Source: Nocardiopsis_B sediminis (GTDB taxonomy: Bacteria > Actinomycetota > Actinomycetes > Streptosporangiales > Streptosporangiaceae). Taken from it: 64,000 bases of DNA. Within the stretch, counting starts at the first letter, position 1, and each line of letters starts with the position of its first letter. This document shows, one piece after another, positions 41,638-49,526 of this stretch. The notes under the pieces are model-generated. The model had not been told where the DNA came from. It searched no databases and was given only the letters and a program-made list of their open reading frames with translations. The stretch spans positions 1 through 64,000 of the forward strand of contig NZ_JBHSBH010000006.1 in assembly GCF_042650565.1 (NCBI RefSeq). Direction: 5' to 3'. Position numbers and translations under genes: made by a program.

Positions 41638-42828
41638 ATGCGTAAGATTCTGATCGTCGGGGGCGGCCAGGCTGGCCTTCAGCTCGCCCTCTCTCTGCGC
41701 CACCACGACTACGATGTCACGCTCATGACGGCGCGAACCGCCGAAGAGCTGTACTACGGCCGGGCGGTATCCGTGCAGATCATGCACGGTAACCGGCTGG
41801 GCCCCGAACGCGAGCTCGGCCTCAACCGCTGGGACGACGACGCCCCCACCATCAAGGGGCTGACCGTACGCTCGGCCGGCGTCCCCGGGGTCCTCGACCC
41901 CTTCGACTTCACCGGCTGGTATCCGTCGCCGGCCCAGTCCATCGACGAGCGCCTCAAGATGTCCGAGTGGATGCACCGCTTCGACGAAAGGGGCGGAAAG
42001 ACCATCATCCACGCGGTGACCAGCGACGACCTCGACGGCCTCGCTCCGATGTTCGATCTCATCGTGGTGGCCGCGGGCCACTCCGGGCTGGCGGAGATGT
42101 TCCCGGTCGACACGGAGCGCTCCCCCGAGGCCAGGGGACCGGTCCCCACGGCCATGGCCTACGTCGACAACGTGGTCGAAGGACCCGACCACGACAACGT
42201 CGTGGTGGACTTCCTGCCCAGCGGCGCCGCGCTCTGCACGCTGCCCTCGTACGCCGCCAACGGCCCCTGCCGGCTGGTCTACTTCCACGGCGGCTACAAC
42301 GCCACCCTCGCGGACTGGCCGACGCGCATCGGAGCCGAGGAGCACTGGGACCGCATGCTCGCGTGGATGCGCGACGAAGTCCCGGGGCAGTACGACCTCT
42401 TCGCCAAGGCCGGCCTCATCGATGAGAAGGCCGCGACCATCGACTACGCCACCCCCCAGGTCCGCAAGCCGATCGCCGCCCTCCCCTGCGGCGCCAGCGT
42501 CCTGGGCATGGGCGACACCCTCATCACCGTCTCCACCTCACTGCAACAGGAGGCCGACAACGCCGCCGTGAGCGCGGAGCGCTACCTCCAGGCGATCCTG
42601 GACCACGGCGACCGCCCCTTCGACGAGGAGTTCATGCAGGGCGCGTTCGACGCCTACTACGACCACGCCCAGCACTTCAGCGGGCGGCTCGGCACCATCC
42701 TGCATTCCGCCGCGCCCGCCGTGCTGGAGGCGTTCACGCAGGCCAACGCCGACCAGGCCCTCGCCGACCGCTTCGCCTACGGTTTCGAGGACCCGGCGGA
42801 CTTCGCCGGCTGGCTCGCCGCCGACTAG
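41638..42828 (+). CDS. FAD-dependent monooxygenase of the styrene monooxygenase (StyA) type
   Basis: A 396-residue protein. The N-terminal Rossmann motif is ILIVGGGQAGLQLALSLR. Later features are VVAAGHSGL (second FAD-binding strand) and GASVLGMGDTLITVSTSLQQEADNA, matching the GD motif and the flavin-proximal helix of group E monooxygenases. These enzymes epoxidise or S-oxygenate using FADH2 supplied by a separate small reductase (StyB); no such reductase lies in this window. The substrate is unknown. Role in tailoring or detoxification cannot be decided. It converges on the efflux operon, with a hairpin between. Confidence 0.85.
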   Translation: MRKILIVGGGQAGLQLALSLRHHDYDVTLMTARTAEELYYGRAVSVQIMHGNRLGPERELGLNRWDDDAPTIKGLTVRSAGVPGVLDPFDFTGWYPSPAQSIDERLKMSEWMHRFDERGGKTIIHAVTSDDLDGLAPMFDLIVVAAGHSGLAEMFPVDTERSPEARGPVPTAMAYVDNVVEGPDHDNVVVDFLPSGAALCTLPSYAANGPCRLVYFHGGYNATLADWPTRIGAEEHWDRMLAWMRDEVPGQYDLFAKAGLIDEKAATIDYATPQVRKPIAALPCGASVLGMGDTLITVSTSLQQEADNAAVSAERYLQAILDHGDRPFDEEFMQGAFDAYYDHAQHFSGRLGTILHSAAPAVLEAFTQANADQALADRFAYGFEDPADFAGWLAAD

Positions 42829-42890
42829 CCCGCCCCGCGGGTCAGGACCGTGCCGCCTGCCCCCCCAGGGCGCACGCGGCCCCTCGCGGT

Positions 42891-42908
42891 CGGCCACATC
42901 CGTGGCCG
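42891..42908. terminator. Hairpin between convergent genes
   Basis: CGGCCAC (42891-42897) and GTGGCCG (42902-42908) form a 7-bp stem with loop ATCC, in the 117-bp gap between the stops of the flavoprotein gene and the MacB-like permease gene. It may serve both strands. Confidence 0.55.
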
Positions 42909-42945
42909 GCCACGAGGGACCGACGCCGTTCCCCCTCCTGCGGGA

Positions 42946-44184
42946 TCAGCCCCCGCCCAGCGCCGCGGTGGGCGACTGGGCCGCGGCGCGCAGCGCGGGC
43001 CACAGCCCCGCCACCGCCCCGATCAGCACCGTCATCACGATCCCGCCGGCGGCGGCCCACCACGGCACCGCCACCGGCCAGTCCTGTGAGAGCGCGTAGG
43101 CGGCGGTCGCCGTCGCCCCCAGGGCGGTGCCCACCGCCCCGCCGAGCGCCGACAGCGCCATCGCCTCCACCAGGAACTGGGTGCGGATCCGGCCGCGGGT
43201 GGCGCCCAGGGCCCGGCGCAGCCCGATCTCGCCGCGGCGCTCCAGCACGGCGATCACCATGGTGTTGGCGACCCCGATCCCGCCCACGAGCAGCGCGACC
43301 CCGCCCAGCCCGACGAGCAGCCCGTTGAACGACCGGTCCGCGGCCTGCTGCGCCTCCAGCGCATCCGAGGGCCGGGACACCTCCACCTCGTTGGGGTACT
43401 CGGGGTTGGCCGACGGGGCGATCAGCTCGCGCACCTCGTTCACGCGCTCGGGGTCGGCGCGCGTGTACAGCGTCGTGGGGTGGCCGTTCATGCCCAGGCC
43501 GTCGGCCGCCGCCTGCCAGCCGACAAGGGCGGCATTGTCGAGCTCGGGGGCCAGCGTCACGGGGCCGAGCACGCCCACCACGCTGTAGTACTCGTCGCCG
43601 ATGAGGACCCGCGTATCCGGCCCGATGCGGGTGATCCCGAGCCGTTCGGCGGCGGTGTGCCCCAGGACGACGACCGGATACTCGGCGGTCGACCCGTTCA
43701 GCCACTCGCCGAGCCGCACCTGCGCGCGCAGCACGTCGACCAACCCAAGGTCGGCGGCGTAGACGGCGATCCCGCCCGATTCCTCCTCGGGGATCAGGTC
43801 GCTGCGGTAGACCCGCACGTCCTCGACCTGCGCGACCTGGGAGACGTCCTGGACGCCGTCGATGCGCCCCACCCGCTCCGGCGCCTCGGGGGGCAGCTCG
43901 GCCTCGCCCCCGAAGAGGCTGTCGCCGGGGGCCGCGGTGATGAGGTTGGTGCCCAGTTGCGCGAGGCGCGCGTCGAATTCGGCGCGGCTCGACGCGGAGA
44001 TCCCGACCACCGCGACCATCGCCGCGATCCCGATGGCGATCCCCAGGGCCGACAGCACCACCCGGGTGGGGCGGGCGCGCAGCCCGCCGGCGCCCGTGCG
44101 CAGGACGTCGGCCAGGGCCATCCGGGAGGGCGCGAACGGGGGAGGGCCGGGCGCGCGCCCGCGACGGTCGCCGTGCCGGGTCAC
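42946..44184 (-). CDS. ABC efflux permease, MacB/FtsX-like
   Basis: A 412-residue protein. After a basic head, helix 1 (VVLSALGIAIGIAAMVAVVG) leads into an extracytoplasmic MacB-PCD domain (about 60-280, ending near SFNGLLVG). Three C-terminal helices follow, including LLVGGIGVANTMVIAVLERRGEIGLRRALGA, the signature of FtsX-type permeases, and ATRGRIRTQFLVEAMALSALG. These transporters act by mechanotransmission with an ATPase and an adaptor, exporting antimicrobial peptides, macrolides or cell-envelope compounds. ATG overlaps the ATPase stop. Confidence 0.93.
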   Translation of the reverse strand: MTRHGDRRGRAPGPPPFAPSRMALADVLRTGAGGLRARPTRVVLSALGIAIGIAAMVAVVGISASSRAEFDARLAQLGTNLITAAPGDSLFGGEAELPPEAPERVGRIDGVQDVSQVAQVEDVRVYRSDLIPEEESGGIAVYAADLGLVDVLRAQVRLGEWLNGSTAEYPVVVLGHTAAERLGITRIGPDTRVLIGDEYYSVVGVLGPVTLAPELDNAALVGWQAAADGLGMNGHPTTLYTRADPERVNEVRELIAPSANPEYPNEVEVSRPSDALEAQQAADRSFNGLLVGLGGVALLVGGIGVANTMVIAVLERRGEIGLRRALGATRGRIRTQFLVEAMALSALGGAVGTALGATATAAYALSQDWPVAVPWWAAAGGIVMTVLIGAVAGLWPALRAAAQSPTAALGGG

Positions 44185-44975
44185 CGCGCGGCCCCCGCCC
44201 GGGCGGTGCCCTCTGTGCCCACTGCGTCGTCCGTGCCCGCTGTGTCCGCCACGATCCGGCCGTCGCGCACCTCGACGCGCCGCGGCAGGCCCGAAGCGAG
44301 GTCCCGGTCGTGGGTGATGATCACGACGGTCGCGCCCGCCGTGTTGAGGTCGCGCAGCAGCTCCAGCACCGCCGCCCCCGAGGCGGTGTCGAGCGCGCCG
44401 GTGGGCTCGTCGGCCAGCACCAGCTCCGGCTCCCCTACAACGGCGCGGGCGATCGCCACGCGCTGCTTCTGCCCGCCCGAAAGCTCGTGCGGCCGGTGAT
44501 GACCCCGGTCGGCCAGGCCCACGCGGGCCAGCGCGGCCTGCGCCCTCTCCCGGCGCCGCCGCGCCGGGACCCCCGCGTAGAGCAGCCCGTCGGCGACGTT
44601 GTCCACGGCGGTGACGTTGGGCGCGAGGTGGAACTGCTGGAAGACGAACCCGATGCGCTGCGCGCGCAGGGCCGAGGTGCCGTCGTCCCCGAGCCCGTCC
44701 AGGTCGTGCCCGAACATCCGGACGGCCCCGGAGGTGGCGCGGTCGAGCGTCCCCAGCAGGTTGAGCAGCGTGGACTTCCCCGACCCCGACGGGCCGACGA
44801 TGCCGACCAGCTCGCCGGCGCCGATCCGCAGGTCCACCCCGTCGAGGGCGCGGACCCCGCCCGGGTAGGTGCGGGAGACATCGGTGAATTCGGCGACCGT
44901 TGCGGCCGCGGCGCCCGCCGGGGCCATCGACCCGTCCTCCCCGGTGGGTGCGGGCGCCCCCATGACCCCGGTCAT
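44181..44975 (-). CDS. ABC efflux ATPase, MacB/LolD-like
   Basis: ATG at 44975 overlaps the adaptor stop at 44972-44974. The protein has 264 residues. Walker A GPSGSGKST, Q-loop GFVFQQFHLAPNVTAVDNV, signature LSGGQKQRVAIARA, Walker B LVLADEPTGALD, and switch His in VVIITHDRDLA. The ADEPTGALDTASG run is typical of MacB/LolD-type subunits. The protein ends in a short Thr/Ala-rich tail. It works with the permease at 42946 and the adaptor at 44972. Confidence 0.94.
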   Translation of the reverse strand: MTGVMGAPAPTGEDGSMAPAGAAAATVAEFTDVSRTYPGGVRALDGVDLRIGAGELVGIVGPSGSGKSTLLNLLGTLDRATSGAVRMFGHDLDGLGDDGTSALRAQRIGFVFQQFHLAPNVTAVDNVADGLLYAGVPARRRRERAQAALARVGLADRGHHRPHELSGGQKQRVAIARAVVGEPELVLADEPTGALDTASGAAVLELLRDLNTAGATVVIITHDRDLASGLPRRVEVRDGRIVADTAGTDDAVGTEGTARAGAAR

Positions 44976-46114
44976 TTCGGCACCACCACTTCCGTGCCCT
45001 CGTCGACGCCGTCGCCGCTGATCTCGACCATCCCGTCGGCGAACCACCCGGTCTCGACCGGGACGTCGCGCATCGCCTCCCCGCCGCGCACCACGGTGAC
45101 GCCGTGCCCGCCGCCGGGCAGTGCGATGAGGGCGCTCACGGGGACCGCGAGGACGTCCTCCTTCGCGTCGCTCTCCACCTCGACGTCCACGGGCGCCCGG
45201 TCCAGCAGGTCCTCGGGTGCGTCGCCGCTGAAGGTGACGACGACCTCGACGGTCGGGTCACCCTCCTCGTCGCCACCCGGGTCCTCGGACTCGGGCTCCT
45301 CGGCGACCGACCCGATGGAGGACACCTCGCCCTCTGCCGTGCCGCCCTCGGGAAGGGACACGGTGACCTCGTCGCCCTCGTCCACCAGTTCCCGGTCGGC
45401 GACCGCTAAGTCGACCCGGACGACGTGGTCCTCGGAGCTGGTGGTCAGAACGGGAGCCGCCGGGCCGGCCTGTTCGCCCACCGACAGTTCCTTCCCCGCG
45501 ACGCGCACGGGCCCCGGCGCGAACGACAGGTGCGCCGGATCGGCCGTGCCCGTGACCTTCATCCCGGGGGTGTCCTCCTGCCAGCGCCGCACCGCGTCGG
45601 CGGTGAGGGCCGTGTACTCGTCGTCGACGGTGAACCCGCCGTATCCCAGCTCGGCCAGCGCCTGCTCGAACTGGCGCACGTCGTCTCCGCTGACACCGGG
45701 TTCGAGTACGCGGTAGGCGGGGGTGTCGCCCCGGAGCAGGACGGTCGGCTCCCCGTCGATCTCATAGACCTGGTCCCCCGGCTCCAGGACCGCCCCCGTC
45801 GAGGGCAGCGAGGTGACCACACCGTCGCCGCCGGCGAAGACGGTCGCATTCCCGGCGTAGCCGAGGGTGCCTTCCAGGGTCTCGGTCCGGACCAGGGTGG
45901 TGCGCTCCACCTCCGCCGTGGGCCCGGCGTCCGGGGTCTCTGGCCGGTCGGACGCCCAGGGGCGGATCCACAGGACCGCGCCGGCGGTGACGGCGAGCAC
46001 CGCGGCGCCGGCACAGGCGGCCACCGCGATGGGCGCCCCGCGACGGCGGCGCGTAGCCGGGCCGTCGCCACCCTCGGGCCCGGGGAGGCCGGGCGCGGAC
46101 TGATCGCTGCTCAT
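44972..46114 (-). CDS. Efflux adaptor (HlyD/MacA-like) with peptidoglycan-binding domain
   Basis: A 380-residue protein. One N-terminal membrane helix (IAVAACAGAAVLAVTAGAVLW) is followed by an extracytoplasmic barrel-type domain (TLEGTLGYAGNATVFAGGDGVVTSL), then a PG_binding_1 domain at about 130-185 (SGDDVRQFEQALAELGYGG, ADAVRRWQ), and a membrane-proximal region with an acidic insertion (EEPESEDPGGDEEGDP). The peptidoglycan domain should tie the pump to the cell wall, as in Gram-positive versions of MacAB pumps. Its first residues MSSDQSAP repeat in the small gene immediately upstream. Confidence 0.9.
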   Translation of the reverse strand: MSSDQSAPGLPGPEGGDGPATRRRRGAPIAVAACAGAAVLAVTAGAVLWIRPWASDRPETPDAGPTAEVERTTLVRTETLEGTLGYAGNATVFAGGDGVVTSLPSTGAVLEPGDQVYEIDGEPTVLLRGDTPAYRVLEPGVSGDDVRQFEQALAELGYGGFTVDDEYTALTADAVRRWQEDTPGMKVTGTADPAHLSFAPGPVRVAGKELSVGEQAGPAAPVLTTSSEDHVVRVDLAVADRELVDEGDEVTVSLPEGGTAEGEVSSIGSVAEEPESEDPGGDEEGDPTVEVVVTFSGDAPEDLLDRAPVDVEVESDAKEDVLAVPVSALIALPGGGHGVTVVRGGEAMRDVPVETGWFADGMVEISGDGVDEGTEVVVPK

Positions 46115-46284
46115 CGGTTCGTGGGTCCTTCGGACATCGGCACGTGCTCATCGGCCGAAAGGGCCAGCGCCGCGACGGCGAACAGGGCGGTCACCGCGGT
46201 GAGTCCTCCGCGGCCCCGGGGCGGGGCCTGGTCATCGGCGACCTCGGGCCGGAGAAGGTCGGGCGCGGACTGATCGCTGCTCAC
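46111..46284 (-). CDS. 57-residue single-helix membrane peptide, N-terminus duplicated in the adaptor
   Basis: GTG at 46284 overlaps the lipoprotein TGA (46281-46283), and its own TGA (46111-46113) overlaps the adaptor ATG at 46114, so the frame is embedded in a chain of four-base overlaps. The product begins MSSDQSAPDLLRPE, has one hydrophobic segment (LTAVTALFAVAALALS) and ends MSEGPTNR. The first eight residues equal those of the adaptor, and the DNA encoding them is a direct repeat (46091-46113 and 46261-46283). A GAAGG-type ribosome site precedes both. It may be a small pump subunit, or a relic of a partial duplication of the adaptor start that is kept for coupling. Confidence 0.62.
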   Translation of the reverse strand: MSSDQSAPDLLRPEVADDQAPPRGRGGLTAVTALFAVAALALSADEHVPMSEGPTNR

Positions 46285-46781
46285 TGGCCCGCATCCCCTT
46301 CAGCCTCCAGCTGCTGCGGGTCGATGCCGGCGCAGGCCGCGGCGGCCTCGCGATCTTCGTCGCTCCCGTCACCCAGGCTCAGGGTCAGCCCCTGGCCGGG
46401 CTCGGGGTCCGGGACGTCGATCCCGTGCTCCCGCAGGCACTCCGCCGTTTCGACGGCCTGCTCGTGCCGCTCCTCCTCGGAGGGGGCGTTCTCGTCGACG
46501 GGCACCAGGTCCTCGCACTCCTCCAGCGCCGCCTCGGTGGTCTCGTTCATCTCCAGCGCCGGCCGGGCCTCCCCGGGGACGGGGTCCTCCATGTCCACGC
46601 CGTTGTCGCGCATGCACTGCGCGTACTCCTGGAACGCCTCGTCGAAGGAGGCGCTCGAATCGGCGCCCGCCGGCTCGCCGGCGGCGTCCCCGGACCCGCC
46701 GCCGGACCCGCCGACGCCGCATCCGGTCAGCAGCAGCCCGGCGAAGAGCGCCGAGGCGGCGTATGCGGTGATCGCTCGCAT
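46281..46781 (-). CDS. Lipoprotein with repeated Cys motif, first gene of the efflux operon
   Basis: A 166-residue protein. Signal peptide with lipobox LLLTGCG, followed by a Gly/Ser/Ala spacer, so it should be anchored on the outer face of the membrane. The mature part is acidic and contains two related units, AQCMRDNGVDMEDP and AECLREHGIDVPDP, plus CEDL and ACAG, giving paired Cys that could form disulfides. Small lipoproteins of this kind are seen upstream of MacAB-type pumps in actinobacteria; a sensing or substrate-capturing role is inference. Its stop overlaps the next small gene. Confidence 0.8.
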   Translation of the reverse strand: MRAITAYAASALFAGLLLTGCGVGGSGGGSGDAAGEPAGADSSASFDEAFQEYAQCMRDNGVDMEDPVPGEARPALEMNETTEAALEECEDLVPVDENAPSEEERHEQAVETAECLREHGIDVPDPEPGQGLTLSLGDGSDEDREAAAACAGIDPQQLEAEGDAGQ

Positions 46782-46862
46782 GTTCGTCCCATCCGTTCCG
46801 TTGTCCCGTCATCGCGGCGCGGAGCCCTCCGGCCGCCGGTGCCCCAATGTCAGCGGACCCCG

Positions 46863-46941
46863 GGTTAGCCACCGGTTAGGGGCGACGGCCTCGCCCGGCG
46901 GCCGTCCGCGGCGGAGTACGCGTGCTAACCGCGGCCTAACC
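46863..46941. promoter_or_regulatory. Two pairs of 11-bp-phased direct repeats
   Basis: GGTTAG at 46863 and 46874, and CTAACC at 46925 and 46936: each pair is spaced 11 bp and the two pairs face each other. One-turn direct repeats are the standard binding pattern for OmpR/PhoB-type regulators. They sit in the 272 bp between the efflux operon (minus) and the two-component genes (plus), so the regulator at 47054 probably controls both. Confidence 0.78.
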
Positions 46942-47053
46942 GCCGTGGGACTATTTCTGGGCGGACGCGCGGGACCCCGTGGCCGATCGGGGCCCGCGAC
47001 AGCGGATTCCGCCCCGGTGCGGGGGCGGTGACGGGCGGATGCGGGGAGAGCGG

Positions 47054-47710
47054 ATGCGGGTGCTGGTCGTCGAGGACGAGCCGTCTCTGGCGGAGACGGT
47101 CGCCGAGGGGCTGCGCGGTGAAGGGATGGCCGTGGACGTCGCCTTCGACGGCGACTCCGGCCTGGAGATGGCCACGGTCCACGGCTACGACGTGATCGTC
47201 TTGGACCGGGACCTGCCGATCGTGCACGGCGACGAAGTGTGCCGCCGCGTGGTGGCCGACCCCGATGTCGATGCCCGGGTACTGATGCTCACCGCGTCCG
47301 GCGAGCTCGACGACCGCGTGGAAGGGCTGGGCCTGGGCGCCGACGACTACCTCGCCAAGCCCTTCGCCTACCGGGAGCTGGTGGCCCGTGTCCGCGCGCT
47401 CGGCAGGCGCGCCCGGCCCGCCGCCCCGCCGGTGCTGCGGCGCAAGGGCCTGGAGGTCGACACCAACCGGCGCACCGCTGCGCGCGACGGACGGCCGATC
47501 GCGCTGTCGCCGAAGGAGCTCGGCATCCTGGAAGAGCTCCTGCGCGCCGACGGCGCCCCGGTCTCCGCGACGCAGCTGATCGAGAAGGTGTGGGACGCCA
47601 ACCTCGACCCGTTCAGCGGGGTGCTGAAGGTGGCCGTGCACGGACTGCGCCGCAAGCTCGGCGCCCCTTCCGTGATCGAGACCGTCGCTGGCCAGGGGTA
47701 CCGGGTCTGA
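47054..47710 (+). CDS. OmpR/PhoB-type response regulator
   Basis: ATG at 47054 follows GGGGAGAG. The protein has 218 residues. Receiver domain: acidic pair VVEDEP, phospho-acceptor Asp in VIVLDRDLP, Thr in MLTASGE, Lys in YLAKPFAY. The C-terminal winged helix reads IALSPKELGILEELLRADGA, LIEKVWDANLDPFSGVLKV and VHGLRRKLGAPSVIETVAGQGYRV. The partner kinase starts two bases after the stop. With the phased repeats upstream, it should activate the divergent efflux operon in response to envelope stress or an antimicrobial. Confidence 0.95.
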   Translation: MRVLVVEDEPSLAETVAEGLRGEGMAVDVAFDGDSGLEMATVHGYDVIVLDRDLPIVHGDEVCRRVVADPDVDARVLMLTASGELDDRVEGLGLGADDYLAKPFAYRELVARVRALGRRARPAAPPVLRRKGLEVDTNRRTAARDGRPIALSPKELGILEELLRADGAPVSATQLIEKVWDANLDPFSGVLKVAVHGLRRKLGAPSVIETVAGQGYRV

Positions 47711-47711
47711 C

Positions 47712-49130
47712 ATGGCCGCGCCCTCGACCCCGGATCCGATCCCGGAGCCCTCCGCCCGCTCAGCGCCGGATCCCGTTCCGGAGGCGACGACCGCGCGCCC
47801 GGTGTGGGGCCGCGTCACCGTGCGGGCGAAACTCACCCTCATCTACACCGCGGCGTTCCTCGTCGGCGGCGCGCTCCTGGTGGCCCTGAACTACTCGATC
47901 GTGTCGGAGAGCCTGGCGAGCCGCAGCGTGATGCTCTCCGACGCGGAGGCGGAACCCCGGCAACCGAACGCCCTCCCCGAGGTGGGGCCCTCCGGCGGCC
48001 CGGCCTCGACCGAGCCGGTGAGCCCCACCGATGATGGGGAATCCGACGGCTGGGCGCCCTCCAGCGGGGATGCCGCGTCCTCCAGCGGGGACGCCGCGCC
48101 TTCCAGCGGGACACCCATATCGCTCCAGGTCCTCGACGCCTACCAGGAGGGGGTGCTCTCCGACCTGCTCCTGCGTTCGGCGGCGGCCCTCGCGGGCATC
48201 ACGGTGCTGGCGGCGGCGGCCGGGTGGCTGATCGTCGGGCGCCCGCTTCGCCGGCTGCACCGGGTCACCGAGACCGCCCGCCGACTGTCCGAGCGCGATC
48301 TGGACAGCCGGCTCGCCCTGACCGGCCCGGCCGATGAGTTCCGAGAGCTCGGCGACACCTTCGACGGCATGCTGGAGCGGCTGCAGGCGGCGTTCGACAG
48401 CCAGCGCCGGTTCGTCGCCAACGCCTCACACGAGCTGCGCACCCCGCTGGCGGTCCAGCGCGCGGCGGTGGAGGTGCCCCTGGAGCAGGGCCGGGTTCCG
48501 GATGATCTCAAGCCCGCGGTGAACCGGGTGCTGGATTCGGTGGAGCGCAGCGAGCGGCTGATAGCGGGACTGCTGCTGCTCGCCCGCTCCGACCGCGGCA
48601 TCGACGCGACCGAGCCGGTCGAGCTGGCGGACGCCGTCGACGGGGTGGTGCGGCTGCTCGCCGCGGACGCGTCGGCCGCGGGCGTCACGCTGCGCCCCGA
48701 GACGGTCCCGGCCGAGGTGCCGGGCGACCCGGTGCTGCTGGAGCACCTGGTGCGCAACCTGGTCGAGAACGCGATCCGGTACAACCGCGCAGATGGAGAG
48801 GTCACCATCGGGGTGGAGCGGAGCGACGGCGGCGCCGTGCTGCGGGTGGCCAACACCGGCCCGGAGATCGCCGACGCCGATGTGCTCTTCGAGCCGTTCC
48901 ACCGGGGCGGCCACGTCCGCACGCACCGGGCGGGCGGCGGCAGCGGCCTGGGGCTGTCGATCGTCCGTTCCGTCGTGACCGCCCACGGCGGCGAGGTGAC
49001 GGCCGCCCCGCGCGAGGGCGGCGGCCTGGAGGTGACCGTCCGGCTGCCCGCGTCCGGCCCGGCCCGGGAACGCGCCGCCGCCGCGGCGGGAGCGGACCGG
49101 CGGGACGGGCCCCCGCTCACGCACGGATGA
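47712..49130 (+). CDS. Sensor histidine kinase
   Basis: A 472-residue protein. The Pro-rich head precedes helix 1 (AKLTLIYTAAFLVGGALLVAL), an outside loop of about 100 residues with a tandem SSGDAA repeat (encoded by 18-bp units near 48060-48115), helix 2 (AALAGITVLAAAAGWLIVG), HAMP (RPLRRLHRVTETARRLSERD), HisKA with NASHELRTPLAVQR, and HATPase with NLVENAIRYNRA, NTGPEIA and GSGLGLSIVRSVV. It signals to the regulator at 47054. The C-terminus is Ala-rich. Confidence 0.94.
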   Translation: MAAPSTPDPIPEPSARSAPDPVPEATTARPVWGRVTVRAKLTLIYTAAFLVGGALLVALNYSIVSESLASRSVMLSDAEAEPRQPNALPEVGPSGGPASTEPVSPTDDGESDGWAPSSGDAASSSGDAAPSSGTPISLQVLDAYQEGVLSDLLLRSAAALAGITVLAAAAGWLIVGRPLRRLHRVTETARRLSERDLDSRLALTGPADEFRELGDTFDGMLERLQAAFDSQRRFVANASHELRTPLAVQRAAVEVPLEQGRVPDDLKPAVNRVLDSVERSERLIAGLLLLARSDRGIDATEPVELADAVDGVVRLLAADASAAGVTLRPETVPAEVPGDPVLLEHLVRNLVENAIRYNRADGEVTIGVERSDGGAVLRVANTGPEIADADVLFEPFHRGGHVRTHRAGGGSGLGLSIVRSVVTAHGGEVTAAPREGGGLEVTVRLPASGPARERAAAAAGADRRDGPPLTHG

Positions 49131-49133
49131 CCG

Positions 49134-49161
49134 GGCGCCGCACCCCATGGGGTGCGGCGCC
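49134..49161 (+). terminator. Perfect 28-bp palindrome after the kinase gene
   Basis: Fully symmetric from 49134 to 49161, with arms built on GGCGCCGCACCCC. It begins three bases after the kinase stop and is followed by TCTAGCGTTCTCT. It should end the two-component transcript. Confidence 0.8.
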
Positions 49162-49204
49162 TCTAGCGTTCTCTATGGGTATTGACTAGACTACCGGGAG
49201 CCGA

Positions 49205-49221
49205 CCCGGGCTCAGCCCGGG
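49205..49221 (-). terminator. Hairpin at the end of the P450 operon
   Basis: CCCGGGCT (49205-49212) and AGCCCGGG (49214-49221) form an 8-bp inverted repeat, about 85 bp past the ferredoxin stop on the minus strand. It is a likely terminator for the P450/ferredoxin operon. Confidence 0.55.
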
Positions 49222-49308
49222 CGGTGCGGCGACACGCCGGGTTCCCGCCCCGCCCCTGTGGGGACCCGGCTCTCTCCGGCCGCGCCGGGGGCCGCCGCCC
49301 TCGGGCCC

Positions 49309-49503
49309 TCACCCCTCCACGGCGATGGCCAGCGCCGGGCACACGGCCGCGGCCTGCCGGACGTCCTCGGCCTGCTCCGGCGGCGGGTCGGCGGTGAGCA
49401 GCACGACCACGCCGTCCTCGTCGCGCTGGTCGAACACCTCCATCGCGGCCATCACGCACTGCCCCGACGCCACGCACTTGTCCTGGTCGACGGTCACCTT
49501 CAT
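49309..49503 (-). CDS. Small ferredoxin, [3Fe-4S] type
   Basis: A 64-residue ferredoxin beginning MKVTVDQDKCVASGQCVM. Cys 10, Cys 16 and Cys 55 (VCP) are present, and the usual second cysteine between 10 and 16 is replaced, the pattern of [3Fe-4S] ferredoxins that serve bacterial P450s. It follows the P450 at 49527 by 23 bp and should pass electrons to it from the reductase at 50800. It is closely related to the second ferredoxin at 52026. Confidence 0.92.
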   Translation of the reverse strand: MKVTVDQDKCVASGQCVMAAMEVFDQRDEDGVVVLLTADPPPEQAEDVRQAAAVCPALAIAVEG

Positions 49504-49526
49504 GAGATCCCCCTTGTCCGCAGGTG

